This document shows positions 33,082 to 42,630 of a DNA stretch of 64,000 bases, one piece after another. The translations under genes and the position numbers were made by a program. Source of the DNA: Shinella sp. PSBB067. Lineage in GTDB: Bacteria; Pseudomonadota; Alphaproteobacteria; Rhizobiales; Rhizobiaceae. Within the stretch, counting starts at the first letter, position 1; each line of letters opens with the position of its first letter. The stretch spans positions 868,001-932,000 of the forward strand of contig NZ_CP069303.1 of NCBI RefSeq assembly GCF_016839145.1, given 5' to 3'. The notes beneath the pieces are model-generated. The model was given only the letters and a program-made list of their open reading frames with translations. It did not search any database and was not told where the DNA came from.

Positions 33082-34026
33082 ATGACCGAAGAAAACCAGA
33101 CCCCCGCCGAGACCGGCACGACCGGCGAGCGCGCGACCCACTCGGGTTTCGTCGCGCTGATCGGCGCGACCAATGCCGGCAAGTCGACCCTCGTCAACCG
33201 CCTCGTCGGCGCCAAGGTGTCGATCGTCAGCCACAAGGTGCAGACGACGCGCGCCATCGTGCGCGGCATCGCGATCCACGACAACGCCCAGATCGTCTTC
33301 ATGGACACGCCCGGCATCTTCAAGCCGCGCCGCCGGCTCGACCGCGCCATGGTCACGACCGCCTGGGGCGGGGCGAAGGATGCCGATGTCATCATGTTCC
33401 TGATCGACAGCGAACGCGGCCTCAAGGGCGATGCCGAGACGATCCTGGAGGGCCTGAAGGAGGTCCGCCAGCCGAAGATCCTCGTCCTCAACAAGGTCGA
33501 CCGGGTGAAGCCGGAGGATCTCCTCAAGCTTGCCGCCGCCGCCAACGAGGTCGTCACGTTCGAGCGCACCTTCATGATCTCGGCCCTCAACGGCTCGGGC
33601 TGCGAGGACGTCATGAACTATCTCGCCGCCGCGCTGCCCGAGGGCCCCTGGTACTATCCGGAAGACCAGATCTCCGACCTGCCCATGCGCCAGCTCGCCG
33701 CCGAGATCACGCGCGAAAAACTGTTCCTGCGTCTGCACCAGGAGCTTCCCTATTCCTCGCATGTCGAGACGGAGAAGTGGGAGGAGCGCAAGGACGGCTC
33801 CGTGCGCATCGAGCAGGTCATCTATGTCGAGCGCGACAGCCAGAAGAAGATCGCCCTCGGCAAGAACGGCGATGCGATCAAGGCCATCTCCATGGCCTCG
33901 CGCAAGGAACTGTCCGAGATCCTCGAACAGCCCGTGCACCTTTTCCTCTTCGTGAAGGTGCGCGAGAACTGGGGCGACGATCCCGCCCGCTTCCGCGAGA
34001 TGGGACTCGACTTCCCGACGTCATAA
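33082..34026 (+). CDS. era: GTPase Era
   Basis: A 314-residue GTPase that binds the 3' end of 16S rRNA during 30S maturation. G1 is GATNAGKST, G3 MDTPGIF and G4 LNKVD; the KH domain (~240-295) has VYVE-like VIYVERDSQKKIALGKNGDA. ATG 33082 (MTEENQTP) is chosen; a short in-frame extension to 33052 is possible but has no ribosome-binding site. The gene ends at a palindromic repeat element. recO, which I would expect next, is found 10.4 kb away. Confidence 0.96.
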   Translation: MTEENQTPAETGTTGERATHSGFVALIGATNAGKSTLVNRLVGAKVSIVSHKVQTTRAIVRGIAIHDNAQIVFMDTPGIFKPRRRLDRAMVTTAWGGAKDADVIMFLIDSERGLKGDAETILEGLKEVRQPKILVLNKVDRVKPEDLLKLAAAANEVVTFERTFMISALNGSGCEDVMNYLAAALPEGPWYYPEDQISDLPMRQLAAEITREKLFLRLHQELPYSSHVETEKWEERKDGSVRIEQVIYVERDSQKKIALGKNGDAIKAISMASRKELSEILEQPVHLFLFVKVRENWGDDPARFREMGLDFPTS

Positions 34027-34049
34027 TCGCAGCGCATATCGCGGGTTTG

Positions 34050-34110
34050 CCCCTCACCCCAACCTTCTCCCCGCTTGCGGGAAGAAGGTCCCGGCAGGGG
34101 CATGAGAGGC
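34050..34110. repeat. REP-like palindromic intergenic element
   Basis: Between the convergent era and GGDEF-EAL genes. The inner hairpin CCTTCTCCCCGC-TT-GCGGGAAGAAGG has one mismatch, and outer arms GCCCCTCA/TGAGAGGC flank it. The core CCCCGCTTGCGGGAAGA recurs at 53586-53602. This fits the families of short palindromic repeats common between genes in Rhizobiaceae. Confidence 0.72.
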
Positions 34111-34145
34111 AGCCTGGCCCCACACGCGTCATTTTCCAGGAGACT

Positions 34146-36509
34146 TCAAGCCCGCACCCGCCGCTCCGGCTTCTGCGCATCATCTCGGGCCTTTTCCAGC
34201 AGCCGCTGCATCGCCCATACGCCAAGCTCTTCGAGAGCGAGCGGGCGGCTGATGAGATAGCCCTGGTAGAGGTCGCAGCCGGCGGCGGCGAGCAGCGCCA
34301 TCTTCTCCGTGGTGTCGACCCCTTCCGCGATCACCGACATGTCCTGCGCATGACAGAGCGCGACGAGGGCGCGCAGCGTCGGCAGCGCGGCCGAGCGGGT
34401 GAGGCTTTCGACGAGCTCGCGGTCGAGCTTGATGGTCTCGGCGGGGTATTCGATGATCTGCTGCACGGAGGTGTAGCCGGCGCCGAAATCGTCGATCGAG
34501 ATGCGGAAGCCGCGGCTGCGCAGGATCTCGATGTTGCGGCGCGACTGTTCGCCGAGCTTGACGGCGAAGGTTTCCGTCAGCTCGATCTCGATCATGCGCG
34601 GCTCGACCGCGTGGCGTTCGGCGCAGTCGCAGAAATGGTCGCTGATCGACTTGGTGTAGAGTTCCGCCGACGAGATGTTGATGCAGAGGATCGTTTCCGC
34701 ACCGAAGAGCTTGCGGATCTGGCCATATTCCGCCATCGCCCGGTCGATCACCCACCAGTCGATCTTGCTGAAGAGGCCCGTCGTCTCGGCGATGGGGATG
34801 AATTCATCCGGCGTCACGCGGCCGAGGACCGGGGAATTCCAGCGCAGCAGCGCCTCGCAGCCCGTGACGCGGCCGTGGCCGTCGACGATGGGCATGTAGA
34901 CGAGGTGGAATTCGTCGTCGGGCTCCAGGACGCGCAGCTCCTCCTCGATGCGGCGCTGGCGGTTGCGCTTCTCGTGCAGCGAGCGCGAATAGCGGGCCGA
35001 ACCGTTCTTGCCCTGGGACTTCGCCTGGTACATGGCGGCGTCCGCGTTCGCGATCAGCTCCGGCAGCGTGCCGGCGTCTTCCGGGTAGACGGCGATGCCG
35101 ATGCTGGCGGTGACCGGATAGGCCTTGTCCAGCACCTCGAAGCCCTCCGCGAAGAGCGACAGGATCTCGCTGGACATTTCCGTGATCGCGCCGCCGCCGG
35201 GCTGGCAGCGCAGCATGATGGCGAATTCGTCGCCGGAAAGCCGGGCGAAGAGACCGTCCGGCAGGCCGCGCTCGCCGACGACGCGGCCGACGATGGCCGA
35301 GATGCGGTCGGCGAGGGTCTTGAGCAACTCGTCGCCGATCTTGTGCCCGTGCTTGTCGTTGACGAACTTGAAGTTGTCGACGTCGATGAAGAGCAGGGTG
35401 CAGCCGATGTCCTCGGCCTCCGCCTCGGCGAGGATCTGCGTGGAGCGGATGTTGAAATATTCGCGGTTGGAGATGCCGGTCAGCGTGTCCGTCCAGGAGG
35501 CGTTCTGCACGAGGTCGAAGGACTGCTTGGAATGGTCGTGCAGCCGCTTGACGTTCGCCGAAAGGCGGCCGATCTCGCCGGCCTCGTTCATTTCGGGCAG
35601 TACGCTGCGGCTGCCGGTCATCACGTCGGTGAGCTGCCGGTCGAGGCGGGCGATGGGATTGGTGATGTAGCGGCGCACGAGCAGCAGCACGAGGGCGATG
35701 GTGCACAGGCTGAGCGCGATGGCGCCGAACGCCAGCAGGCTCTTCAGCGCCCACAGCCGGTTTTCCAGGAAGGTCGTGTCGGGCGTCAGCCGGGCGAAGA
35801 GCGAGGGGCCGAGCGTTGCGGTTGCCGAAAGCGCGCCCTGCGCCAGGAACTGGTGCTGCCCGATCTCGATCGTTCGGCCATATTCCTTCTCCAGCGTCCG
35901 CTTCATGTCGAGGAAGGCTTTCGGCCGCACGGCGGTCTGCACGAGGATCGCGTTACGCTTGGCGCTGGCGACCGGGCGGTTGAAGGTCAGCGGGTCGATG
36001 AATTCCGAATGCACGATCAGCGGCTCCATGCCGGCCGTGTCGAGATAGGCCCAGGTGGAAAGGCGCGGGCTGTCGATCACCTGGCGGGCATGGGCGAGCT
36101 GCTGGGGCGTGATCTCCGCGAACGGGTCTTCGCTGTCCTCGTAGTAGTAGTCGACCGTCAGCGGCGGGCGGATGATCGCGACCGAGATGAACTTCTTGCG
36201 GTCGTCGGAGAGCGAGGTGATGCTCTGCTGCAGCCGCACGCCGAGCGCGGTGCTGCGGTAGCCGGCATCGGGCTCGTCGACGAACAGGCGAACGGTGTCG
36301 CCGGCGACGAGCGAATAGATGAGGCTGCGGTTCTGCGTCACCTCGTTCTGGAAGAGGGCGGTGAGCAGGCCCATCTGCTGCCAGAGGCGCGCGCGCTCCA
36401 GCCCGAGGATCGAGGAGCCCTGCACGAAATAGATGAGGGAGGCTGCGAGCACGTAGCCAGCCAGCACGACGGGGAAGATGAGGGAAAGGGCGCGTTTACC
36501 GAGCGTCAC
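34146..36509 (-). CDS. Membrane-bound GGDEF-EAL cyclic-di-GMP protein
   Basis: A 787-residue protein. Membrane helices near 8-28 and 268-290 enclose a ~240-residue periplasmic sensor domain (CHASE4-like in layout). A HAMP-like linker follows (RYITNPIARLDRQLTDVMTG). The GGDEF domain (~345-510) has FIDVDNFKFVND and active-site variant RLSGDEF, which is compatible with activity. The EAL domain (~530-775) keeps the catalytic residues: CEALLRW, IEIELTET, DDFGAGYTS, KLDRELV and AEGVDTTE. So it probably hydrolyses c-di-GMP, and may also make it. It overlaps the upstream binding-protein gene by 14 bp, suggesting that the solute-binding protein feeds its periplasmic domain. Confidence 0.92.
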   Translation of the reverse strand: MTLGKRALSLIFPVVLAGYVLAASLIYFVQGSSILGLERARLWQQMGLLTALFQNEVTQNRSLIYSLVAGDTVRLFVDEPDAGYRSTALGVRLQQSITSLSDDRKKFISVAIIRPPLTVDYYYEDSEDPFAEITPQQLAHARQVIDSPRLSTWAYLDTAGMEPLIVHSEFIDPLTFNRPVASAKRNAILVQTAVRPKAFLDMKRTLEKEYGRTIEIGQHQFLAQGALSATATLGPSLFARLTPDTTFLENRLWALKSLLAFGAIALSLCTIALVLLLVRRYITNPIARLDRQLTDVMTGSRSVLPEMNEAGEIGRLSANVKRLHDHSKQSFDLVQNASWTDTLTGISNREYFNIRSTQILAEAEAEDIGCTLLFIDVDNFKFVNDKHGHKIGDELLKTLADRISAIVGRVVGERGLPDGLFARLSGDEFAIMLRCQPGGGAITEMSSEILSLFAEGFEVLDKAYPVTASIGIAVYPEDAGTLPELIANADAAMYQAKSQGKNGSARYSRSLHEKRNRQRRIEEELRVLEPDDEFHLVYMPIVDGHGRVTGCEALLRWNSPVLGRVTPDEFIPIAETTGLFSKIDWWVIDRAMAEYGQIRKLFGAETILCINISSAELYTKSISDHFCDCAERHAVEPRMIEIELTETFAVKLGEQSRRNIEILRSRGFRISIDDFGAGYTSVQQIIEYPAETIKLDRELVESLTRSAALPTLRALVALCHAQDMSVIAEGVDTTEKMALLAAAGCDLYQGYLISRPLALEELGVWAMQRLLEKARDDAQKPERRVRA

Positions 36510-37545
36510 TGAGCTGAGCCAGACTGCTGATGATGCGGCGTCGGGCCTGGACCGATTGGACGGTCAGTTCCTCCTGAAGCTGGCTCTTGGCCAGGATTTC
36601 CGGTGCGGCATAGATTTCGGGGTCGGATCGCACGTCTTCCGGAAGCAGCGCCAGCGCGGCGGTGCTTGCGGTCGGCATGTTGAGCTTGGTGGCGTTGCGC
36701 GCGCCGTTCCTGGCGTTGCTGATGTAGTCGACGAGCTTCAGCGCGAGGTCCCTGTTCTGCGAGCGCTCGCTGACGGTGATGCAATCGAGCCAGGAGAGCG
36801 TGCCCTCCCTGGGCACGACGTAGCGCCAGAGGCCCGGCGCGCCGACCTTGCCGTTCAGCGTGTACTGGTCGCCGCTGTAGCCGAGCGCCATGTAGATCTT
36901 CGGCCCCTTGTCCGCGCTCTGGATCGAGGTGACGACATAGTCGTAGGTGAGAACGTAGGGCCGCTGCGCCTTCATAAGCTCGAAGGCGGCCTTCAGCGTC
37001 TCGTTGTCGTTGGCGTTCACCGACTTGCCGAGAAGGACGAGCGGCGCGACGAAGGCCTCGGCATGGTCGTCATACATGGCGATGTGGCCGCGCAGGCTTT
37101 CCGCCGGCTTCATGATGTCCGCCCAGGAGGACGGGGGCGTCGTGATCGCGTCGGAACGGTAGAGGATGCCCATCGTGCCCCAGAGATAGGGCACGCCATA
37201 GCCGCCGCAGCGCTTCGTCCAGCTTTCCGCATAGTCCGCCAGCGCCGGCACGTTCTTTCGGTCGAGCGCCATGATGATGCCGCGGTTGCCGTAGAGCTTC
37301 GCGCCGTTCTCGTTGGTCACGACCACGTCGACATTGCTGTTGGGGTCGGAGAGGATTTCGTCGCGCGCATCGCCGCTGTCGTAGAATGTCTGGCGCACCT
37401 CGATCCCGGTCTCGCCCGTGAAATCGGCGAGGATCTCTTCGTTAATATAGGCTTCCCAGATGAGAAGGTTCAACGTCGCCGCGCTCGCGGGAGCGGCCGC
37501 GGCGAGGGCCGTCAGAGAGACTGCTGCAAGAATCGCGCCGCGCAT
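36496..37545 (-). CDS. Periplasmic solute-binding protein (PotD/spermidine-putrescine type)
   Basis: A 349-residue type 2 periplasmic binding protein. The signal peptide is residues 1-~22 (ends APASA). The mature N-terminus (LNLLIWEAYINEEILADFTG) and NVDVVVTNENGAKLYG, YGVPYLWGTMGILYRSDAI match PotD/PotF proteins. No permease or ATPase genes are nearby, so a transport role is doubtful. Its 3' end overlaps the GGDEF-EAL gene by 14 bp. I infer that it senses a ligand, possibly a polyamine, for that c-di-GMP protein, as in the known NspS-MbaA pair of Vibrio. Confidence 0.87.
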   Translation of the reverse strand: MRGAILAAVSLTALAAAAPASAATLNLLIWEAYINEEILADFTGETGIEVRQTFYDSGDARDEILSDPNSNVDVVVTNENGAKLYGNRGIIMALDRKNVPALADYAESWTKRCGGYGVPYLWGTMGILYRSDAITTPPSSWADIMKPAESLRGHIAMYDDHAEAFVAPLVLLGKSVNANDNETLKAAFELMKAQRPYVLTYDYVVTSIQSADKGPKIYMALGYSGDQYTLNGKVGAPGLWRYVVPREGTLSWLDCITVSERSQNRDLALKLVDYISNARNGARNATKLNMPTASTAALALLPEDVRSDPEIYAAPEILAKSQLQEELTVQSVQARRRIISSLAQLSDAR

Positions 37546-37794
37546 GCCGATGCCCCGTTGCCTTTACGCCGGCAGGATAGTCGGCAAGACATTTATGAAG
37601 GGTTACAACCGTCAAGCATGGATTGGCCTGCGTTCAACCTTGGCACGGCGCTCCGCCTGCCGTCCGACGATATATTGTGGACGTGAACGACGCTATCGCC
37701 GCGCGCAATTGGCTTGCGGCCGGGCGCTGACTATGAGCAGTTCAGCCGGTGCGCCGCTCCTTCGCCGCCGCCGCGCCATACAAAGGAGTTCGAC

Positions 37795-40107
37795 ATGGCC
37801 CCGACACCGCTCAAGATCGCGAACCTGATCGCCGCCGAGATCAAGGCGACCGCCGCGCAGGTTTCCGCTGCCGTCGGGCTGATCGACGAAGGGGCGACGG
37901 TGCCCTTCATCGCCCGCTATCGCAAGGAGGTGACGGGCGGCCTCGACGATACGCAGCTCCGCATGCTTTCCGAGCGGCTGACTTACCTGCGCGAGCTGGA
38001 AGCCCGCCGTGCCTCCATCCTCGACTCCATCGCCGGGCAGGGCAAGCTGACGGACGAACTGGCCGGCAGGATCGCCGCCGTCACGACCAAGGCCGAGCTG
38101 GAGGACATCTATCTTCCCTACAAGCCGAAGCGCCGCACCAAGGCGGAGATCGCCCGCGAACGCGGCCTCGGCCCGCTGGCCGAGCAAATCCTTGCCGACC
38201 GCGCGCTGGTGCCGGCCGAGCTTGCCGCAAACTTCCTCTCGGCCGAGGTTCCGGACGTGAAGGCCGCGCTGGAAGGCGCGCGCGACATCGTCGCCGAGCA
38301 ACTGACGGAAAACGCCGATCTTCTCAAGCGCCTGCGCGATTACATGAAGGACAACGCCTTCCTGCGCTCGCGCGTCGTGGAGGGCAAGCAGGAGGCCGGC
38401 GCCAAGTTCTCCGACTATTTCGACCACACCGAGCGCTGGGCGACCGTGCCGGGCCACCGGGCGCTCGCCATGCTGCGTGGCTGGAACGAGGAATTCCTTT
38501 CGGTCGACATCGTCGTTGACCAGGACAATACCGAGCCGGTGAAGCCCGTCGAGCGCATCATCGCTTCGTTTTACGCGGTCGGCACGAAGCCGGGCGACAA
38601 GTGGCTTGCCGAAGTGATCGGCTGGACCTGGCGCGTGAAGCTCTCCATATCGCTCTCGCTCGACCTGATGCGCGAGATGCGCGAGCGCTCGGAAGAGGAG
38701 GCGATCCGCGTCTTCGCCCGCAATCTCAAGGACCTGCTGCTCGCCGCGCCCGCCGGCACGCGCGCCACGATGGGCCTCGATCCGGGCATCCGCACGGGCG
38801 TCAAGGTCGCCGTCGTCGACAATACCGGCAAGGTGGTCGAGACGACGACGGTCTATCCCTTCCCGCCCAGGAACGACCTGCGCGGCACACAGGCCGAACT
38901 CGCCGCGCTCGTGCGCAAGCACAAGGTGGAGCTCATCGCCATCGGCAACGGCACGGGCAGCCGCGAGACGGAAAAGCTCGTCGCCGACATGCTGGAGCAG
39001 CTTCCAGCGCCAAGGCCCACCAAGGTCGTCGTCTCGGAGGCGGGTGCCTCGGTCTATTCCGCCTCGGAAACGGCCGCCGCCGAATTCCCCGACCTCGACG
39101 TGTCGCTGCGCGGCGCCGTCTCCATCGCCCGCCGCCTGCAGGACCCGCTGGCCGAGCTGGTGAAGATCGAGCCGAAGTCGATCGGCGTCGGCCAGTACCA
39201 GCACGACGTCGACCAGGGCAAGCTGTCCCGCTCGCTGGATGCCGTGGTGGAGGATGCGGTGAACGCCGTCGGCGTCGACCTCAACACGGCCTCCGCGCCG
39301 CTGCTCGCCCGCGTCTCCGGCCTCGGCAAGTCGTCGGCGGAGGCCATCGTCGCGCATCGCGATGCCAACGGCCCCTTCGAAAGCCGCAAGGAGCTGATGA
39401 AGGTCGCCCGCCTCGGCGCGCGCACCTTTGAGCAATGCGCCGGCTTCCTGCGTATCCCGAACGGCAGGGAGCCGCTCGACGCCTCGTCGGTCCACCCGGA
39501 AGCCTATGGCGTCGCCAAGAAGATCGTCGCCGCCTGCGGCCGCGACGTGCGCACCCTGATGGGCGACAGCGTGGCACTGAAGAGGCTGGACCCGCAGATT
39601 TTTGTCGACGAGCGCTTCGGCCTGCCGACCGTCAGGGACATCCTCGCGGAGCTCGAAAAGCCCGGCCGCGACCCGCGCCCGGAATTCAGGACGGCGACCT
39701 TCGCCGAGGGCGTCGACGACATCAAGGACCTCAAGGTCGGCATGATGCTGGAAGGTACGGTGACCAACGTCGCCGCCTTCGGTGCCTTCGTCGACATCGG
39801 CGTGCACCAGGATGGTCTCGTCCACGTTTCCCAGCTTGCCGACCGCTTCGTCAAGGATCCGCACGAGGTGGTGAAGGCCGGCGACGTGGTGAAGGTGCGC
39901 GTGACGGAGGTGGACGTGCCGCGCAAGCGCATTGGCCTCACCATGCGCAAGGACGGCGGCGCGCCGGCCGCGCGCGACAACGCCGCCCCGCGGGGCGAGC
40001 GCAATACCGGCATGAAGCCGAAGTTCAGCCAGGCCGCGCCGAAGCAGCAGGCGCCTTCGCAAGGGGCGCTGGGCGCGGCGCTCGCCGAGGCGATGAAGCG
40101 GAAATAG
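37795..40107 (+). CDS. tex: Tex family S1 RNA-binding transcription accessory protein
   Basis: A 770-residue nucleic-acid-binding protein. The N-terminal helical domain ([38 protein letters not shown]) precedes a YqgF RNase H-like domain (~320-450, [17 protein letters not shown]). A helix-hairpin-helix region ([20 protein letters not shown]) and a C-terminal S1 domain (~640-715, [20 protein letters not shown]) follow. The last ~50 residues are basic and disordered. ATG 37795 matches the usual Tex start; the extension upstream is not family-like. Tex affects transcription fidelity and stress survival; the precise mechanism is unsettled. Confidence 0.95.
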   Translation: MAPTPLKIANLIAAEIKATAAQVSAAVGLIDEGATVPFIARYRKEVTGGLDDTQLRMLSERLTYLRELEARRASILDSIAGQGKLTDELAGRIAAVTTKAELEDIYLPYKPKRRTKAEIARERGLGPLAEQILADRALVPAELAANFLSAEVPDVKAALEGARDIVAEQLTENADLLKRLRDYMKDNAFLRSRVVEGKQEAGAKFSDYFDHTERWATVPGHRALAMLRGWNEEFLSVDIVVDQDNTEPVKPVERIIASFYAVGTKPGDKWLAEVIGWTWRVKLSISLSLDLMREMRERSEEEAIRVFARNLKDLLLAAPAGTRATMGLDPGIRTGVKVAVVDNTGKVVETTTVYPFPPRNDLRGTQAELAALVRKHKVELIAIGNGTGSRETEKLVADMLEQLPAPRPTKVVVSEAGASVYSASETAAAEFPDLDVSLRGAVSIARRLQDPLAELVKIEPKSIGVGQYQHDVDQGKLSRSLDAVVEDAVNAVGVDLNTASAPLLARVSGLGKSSAEAIVAHRDANGPFESRKELMKVARLGARTFEQCAGFLRIPNGREPLDASSVHPEAYGVAKKIVAACGRDVRTLMGDSVALKRLDPQIFVDERFGLPTVRDILAELEKPGRDPRPEFRTATFAEGVDDIKDLKVGMMLEGTVTNVAAFGAFVDIGVHQDGLVHVSQLADRFVKDPHEVVKAGDVVKVRVTEVDVPRKRIGLTMRKDGGAPAARDNAAPRGERNTGMKPKFSQAAPKQQAPSQGALGAALAEAMKRK

Positions 40108-40116
40108 CCGGAAGGC

Positions 40117-40611
40117 TCAATCGAGCCCGAAGACGATGGCCAGCAGGCGGTTCTCGTCGACGCCGCTCGCCTGTGCGAGTTCGCCGATGGACTGGCCTTC
40201 CCTTGCCGCAATCCCCTGCGCGGCAAGGCGCTGCACCACATCCCCCGCCGGTGTGCGGGCGACGCCGGCGAGGGCGGAAAGCGGGGCATCGACGAGCGCC
40301 TGTTCGATCGGGCGCTTGATCTGCGGGCCGGTGATCATGCCCCAGGAAAAGACGGAGGCCGCGAGGAGAGCGGCGAAAACGGCGACACTGGCCTTGCCCC
40401 ACCGCGACCTCAGATGGGATTTGAACGGCCGCAGGTTGACGGCGATATGGCCGGCCGCGCCGATCACCAGAAACCAGGAGAGCCATTGATGCGCGACGGT
40501 CATCAATCCGCGTTCCCATTCGAAGAACATCAGGATTCCCGTCACCGAGATCAGCAGAAACGAGCCGATGGTGAGCGGCGTCGCCCAACTGCGCATCGTT
40601 ATCCCGGCCAT
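40117..40611 (-). CDS. DUF4405 membrane protein
   Basis: A 164-residue inner-membrane protein. Three to four helices lie in the first 110 residues (PLTIGSFLLISVTGILMFFE; HQWLSWFLVIGAAGHIAVNL; KASVAVFAALLAASVFSW). The histidines in helix 2 (HQW, GHIAVN) are those expected in the cytochrome b-like DUF4405 family. The soluble C-terminus (~115-164) has an HhH-like pattern (GDVVQRLAAQGIAAREGQSI). ATG 40611 has GGAAG upstream; ATG 40596 is an alternative. It is divergent from a MarR gene whose candidate operators overlap the shared promoter region, so it is the likely target of that regulator. Confidence 0.82.
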   Translation of the reverse strand: MAGITMRSWATPLTIGSFLLISVTGILMFFEWERGLMTVAHQWLSWFLVIGAAGHIAVNLRPFKSHLRSRWGKASVAVFAALLAASVFSWGMITGPQIKRPIEQALVDAPLSALAGVARTPAGDVVQRLAAQGIAAREGQSIGELAQASGVDENRLLAIVFGLD

Positions 40612-40637
40612 GCCGTTCTTCCTTCTTCTGATTTTGC

Positions 40638-40700
40638 GTGTATTATGCACATAAATGGAGTTGTCGATGACGTCAACGAAAAGCGTGCATAATGCACACA
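40638..40700. promoter_or_regulatory. Two candidate MarR operators in and beside the divergent promoter
   Basis: GTGTATTATGCACAT (40638-40652) and GTGCATAATGCACACA (40685-40700) share the palindromic core TGCA-TWAT-GCACA; TGCATAATGCA differs from its own reverse complement only at the centre. The first lies between the two divergent starts (40611 and 40667), the second a few codons into the MarR gene. The paired sites fit a dimeric regulator controlling itself and the DUF4405 gene. Confidence 0.6.
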
Positions 40701-41152
40701 TATCGCAGAAGCTGCGGCTGCTGCACGGCGCGCTGCTGGACATCCTCAGCACGATGAACCGTCCGGAGCGCGACGAGGACATGATCCGCGCCGCCGGCAT
40801 TCAGCTCGACCGGGCGCTTTTCCCCTTGCTGGTCGGCATCGAGCGCTTCGGCCCGATCGGCGTCGTCGACCTTGCGGACCGTGCCGGCCGCGACCACACG
40901 ACGGTCAGCCGGCAGGTGGCCAAGCTCGCCGCCCTCGGCCTCGTGGAGCGGCGGGAAGGCGCGGGGGACCGCCGGGTCCGCGAAGCGGTGGTCACGCAGA
41001 AGGGCAGGGCGATGACCGGCATGATCGATGCCGCGCGTGAGAAGATGGGCCGCGCCATATTCGAAAGCTGGGAGGAGCGGGATATCGATGACCTGGTCCG
41101 CCTGCTGTGCAGGTTTGCAGCCGCGGTGAGGGACGCGCCGCCCCGGGAATAG
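40667..41152 (+). CDS. MarR-family transcriptional regulator
   Basis: A 161-residue winged-helix regulator. The wHTH spans ~60-125: GPIGVVDLADRAGRDHTTVS, then RQVAKLAALGLVERREGAGD with the wing RRVREAVVTQKG. Flanking helices form the dimer interface. ATG 40667 is chosen; another ATG four codons upstream is possible. The gene is divergent from the DUF4405 gene and flanked by two palindromes that are good operator candidates. The inducing ligand is unknown. Confidence 0.88.
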   Translation: MTSTKSVHNAHISQKLRLLHGALLDILSTMNRPERDEDMIRAAGIQLDRALFPLLVGIERFGPIGVVDLADRAGRDHTTVSRQVAKLAALGLVERREGAGDRRVREAVVTQKGRAMTGMIDAAREKMGRAIFESWEERDIDDLVRLLCRFAAAVRDAPPRE

Positions 41153-41310
41153 GCCGGCCGGTGCGCCATGCCCAAGTTTTTCTAATGGCTCTTCCCGGAA
41201 ATCGTCGTTTGCCCTGATCCGGCGCGCCCATGCATAGTCGCGTCGTGGGCGGGCTCAAACGGCCCGGCGGCGCGGGGCGCCCCGGTGTCCGACAGACAGG
41301 AAAATGCACC

Positions 41311-42204
41311 ATGACGATGACGATTTCACGCCGGCAGGCGATGGCCGGCGCCTTTCTCGCCGTTCCAGCGGTTTCCGCGCTCACCGGCACGGCCATGGCC
41401 GCCGGACGCGAGGTGCTGGAAGGGCGGCTTGCCGAGCTGGAGGGGCGCCAAAAGGGGCGCATCGGTGTTGCCATACATAATCTCGCAACGGGGGCGCGGC
41501 TCGGCCATCGCGCCGACGAGCGCTTCCTGATGTGCAGCACCTTCAAGGCGCTGCTCGCCGGCCATGTCCTCGCGCGCGTCGACCGCAAGGAGGAGGCGCT
41601 CGACCGGCGCATCGTGGTGAAGAAGGCCGACCTGCTCGACTGGTCGCCCGTGGTGGAAAAGCATGTCGGCAAGGCGGGCATCTCCGTCGCTCGGCTCTGC
41701 GAGGCGACGATCACGCTCAGCGACAATGCCGCCGCCAACCTGCTGCTCGCCGGCTCCGGCGGGCCGGAGGCGGTCACCCGGTTCCTGCGCGGCCTCGGCG
41801 ACGCGGTGACGCGTCTCGACCGCACCGAGCCGGCGCTCAACTATCGCGAGACGGCGGATGACGAGCGTGATACCACCACGCCGATCGCCATTGCCGAGAC
41901 GCTGCGCCGGCTGGTCTTCTCAGACGTGCTTTCGCCGTCCTCCAGGGCGCAGCTCGCCGCCTGGCTGGTGATGAACAAGACTGGCGACACGCGGCTGCGC
42001 GCCGGCTTCCCGGCCGGCTGGATGACCGGCGACAAGACCGGCACGAACGGCGACAAGCACGGCAACGCCAATGACGTGGCCGTCGCCTGGTCGCCGGACC
42101 GCGGCGCGATCGTCGTCACCGCCTTCTGCGAAATCCCCGGCATTTCAGGCGACGCGCGCAATGCCGTCATCGCCGAGATCGGCCGCATCGCCGCCGAGGT
42201 CTGA
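41311..42204 (+). CDS. bla: Class A beta-lactamase (Tat-exported)
   Basis: A 297-residue serine beta-lactamase. The N-terminus has a twin-arginine motif (ISRRQAMAG) followed by a hydrophobic stretch ending AMAAG, so Tat export is predicted. All class A active-site motifs are present: STFK (S70xxK), SDN (S130DN), EPALN (E166xxLN) and DKTGTNG (K234TG). Typical substrates are penicillins and early cephalosporins; the exact spectrum cannot be read from sequence. ATG 41311 fits the twin-arginine start. It is preceded by a 158-bp gap with no ampR-like divergent regulator; the MarR gene upstream reads in the same direction. Confidence 0.95.
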   Translation: MTMTISRRQAMAGAFLAVPAVSALTGTAMAAGREVLEGRLAELEGRQKGRIGVAIHNLATGARLGHRADERFLMCSTFKALLAGHVLARVDRKEEALDRRIVVKKADLLDWSPVVEKHVGKAGISVARLCEATITLSDNAAANLLLAGSGGPEAVTRFLRGLGDAVTRLDRTEPALNYRETADDERDTTTPIAIAETLRRLVFSDVLSPSSRAQLAAWLVMNKTGDTRLRAGFPAGWMTGDKTGTNGDKHGNANDVAVAWSPDRGAIVVTAFCEIPGISGDARNAVIAEIGRIAAEV

Positions 42205-42235
42205 TCGTGCGGGGCGCTGCCCGGCAGGCGGCGCC

Positions 42236-42559
42236 TCAGCCTTCGAGCTCGCCCTTGAGCGCCGAGAGCACGCTGACGGCGTGGCCGGCATACCGGCTGA
42301 TCCAGCGATCGTGGATCGCCTGGATCGGCAGGGCGTTGAGATGGTTCCAGCGCTCGCGGCCCTCCCGGCGGGGAATGACCAGCTCCGCCTCTTCCAGCAC
42401 CTTGAGGTGCTGCATCACGGTGCAGCGGTCCATCTCCGCGAACCTTTCGCACAGCGCGCCGGTCGTCAGCGGCGCGTCCCTGATGGCGTCCAGCATCTGC
42501 CGCCGTTTGCCGTTGGCGAGCGCCTTGAAGATGGCGTCCTCTTTCGATTCGCTTGACAT
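42236..42559 (-). CDS. ArsR-family regulator
   Basis: A 107-residue winged-helix protein. The HTH is in ~20-70: KRRQMLDAIRDAPLTTGALC and DRCTVMQHLKVLEEAELVIP, with wing RREGRERWNHLN. No cysteine pair for metal sensing is present near the DNA-recognition helix, so it belongs to the non-metal group often paired with SRPBCC/AHSA1 genes. It is divergent from such a gene, and a 7-6-7 palindrome overlaps its own start codon, implying autoregulation. Confidence 0.88.
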   Translation of the reverse strand: MSSESKEDAIFKALANGKRRQMLDAIRDAPLTTGALCERFAEMDRCTVMQHLKVLEEAELVIPRREGRERWNHLNALPIQAIHDRWISRYAGHAVSVLSALKGELEG

Positions 42560-42577
42560 GTTATGTTTTTATAACAT
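42558..42577. promoter_or_regulatory. Perfect palindromic operator for the ArsR-type regulator
   Basis: ATGTTAT (42558-42564), six T-rich bases, ATAACAT (42571-42577). It overlaps the regulator's start and lies 54 bp before the SRPBCC gene, ideally placed to control both directions. Confidence 0.75.
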
Positions 42578-42630
42578 ATTCTCGCCGGGTACAAGCGAAC
42601 GCGGGCGGGTTTCGCCCGAAGGAGGACGGC

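Noticed and set aside
33777..36512. 911-codon open frame on the plus strand
   Set aside because: Antisense to the GGDEF-EAL gene and overlapping the 3' end of era; no domain.
37693..40062. 789-codon open frame on the minus strand
   Set aside because: Antisense to tex; no recognisable domain.
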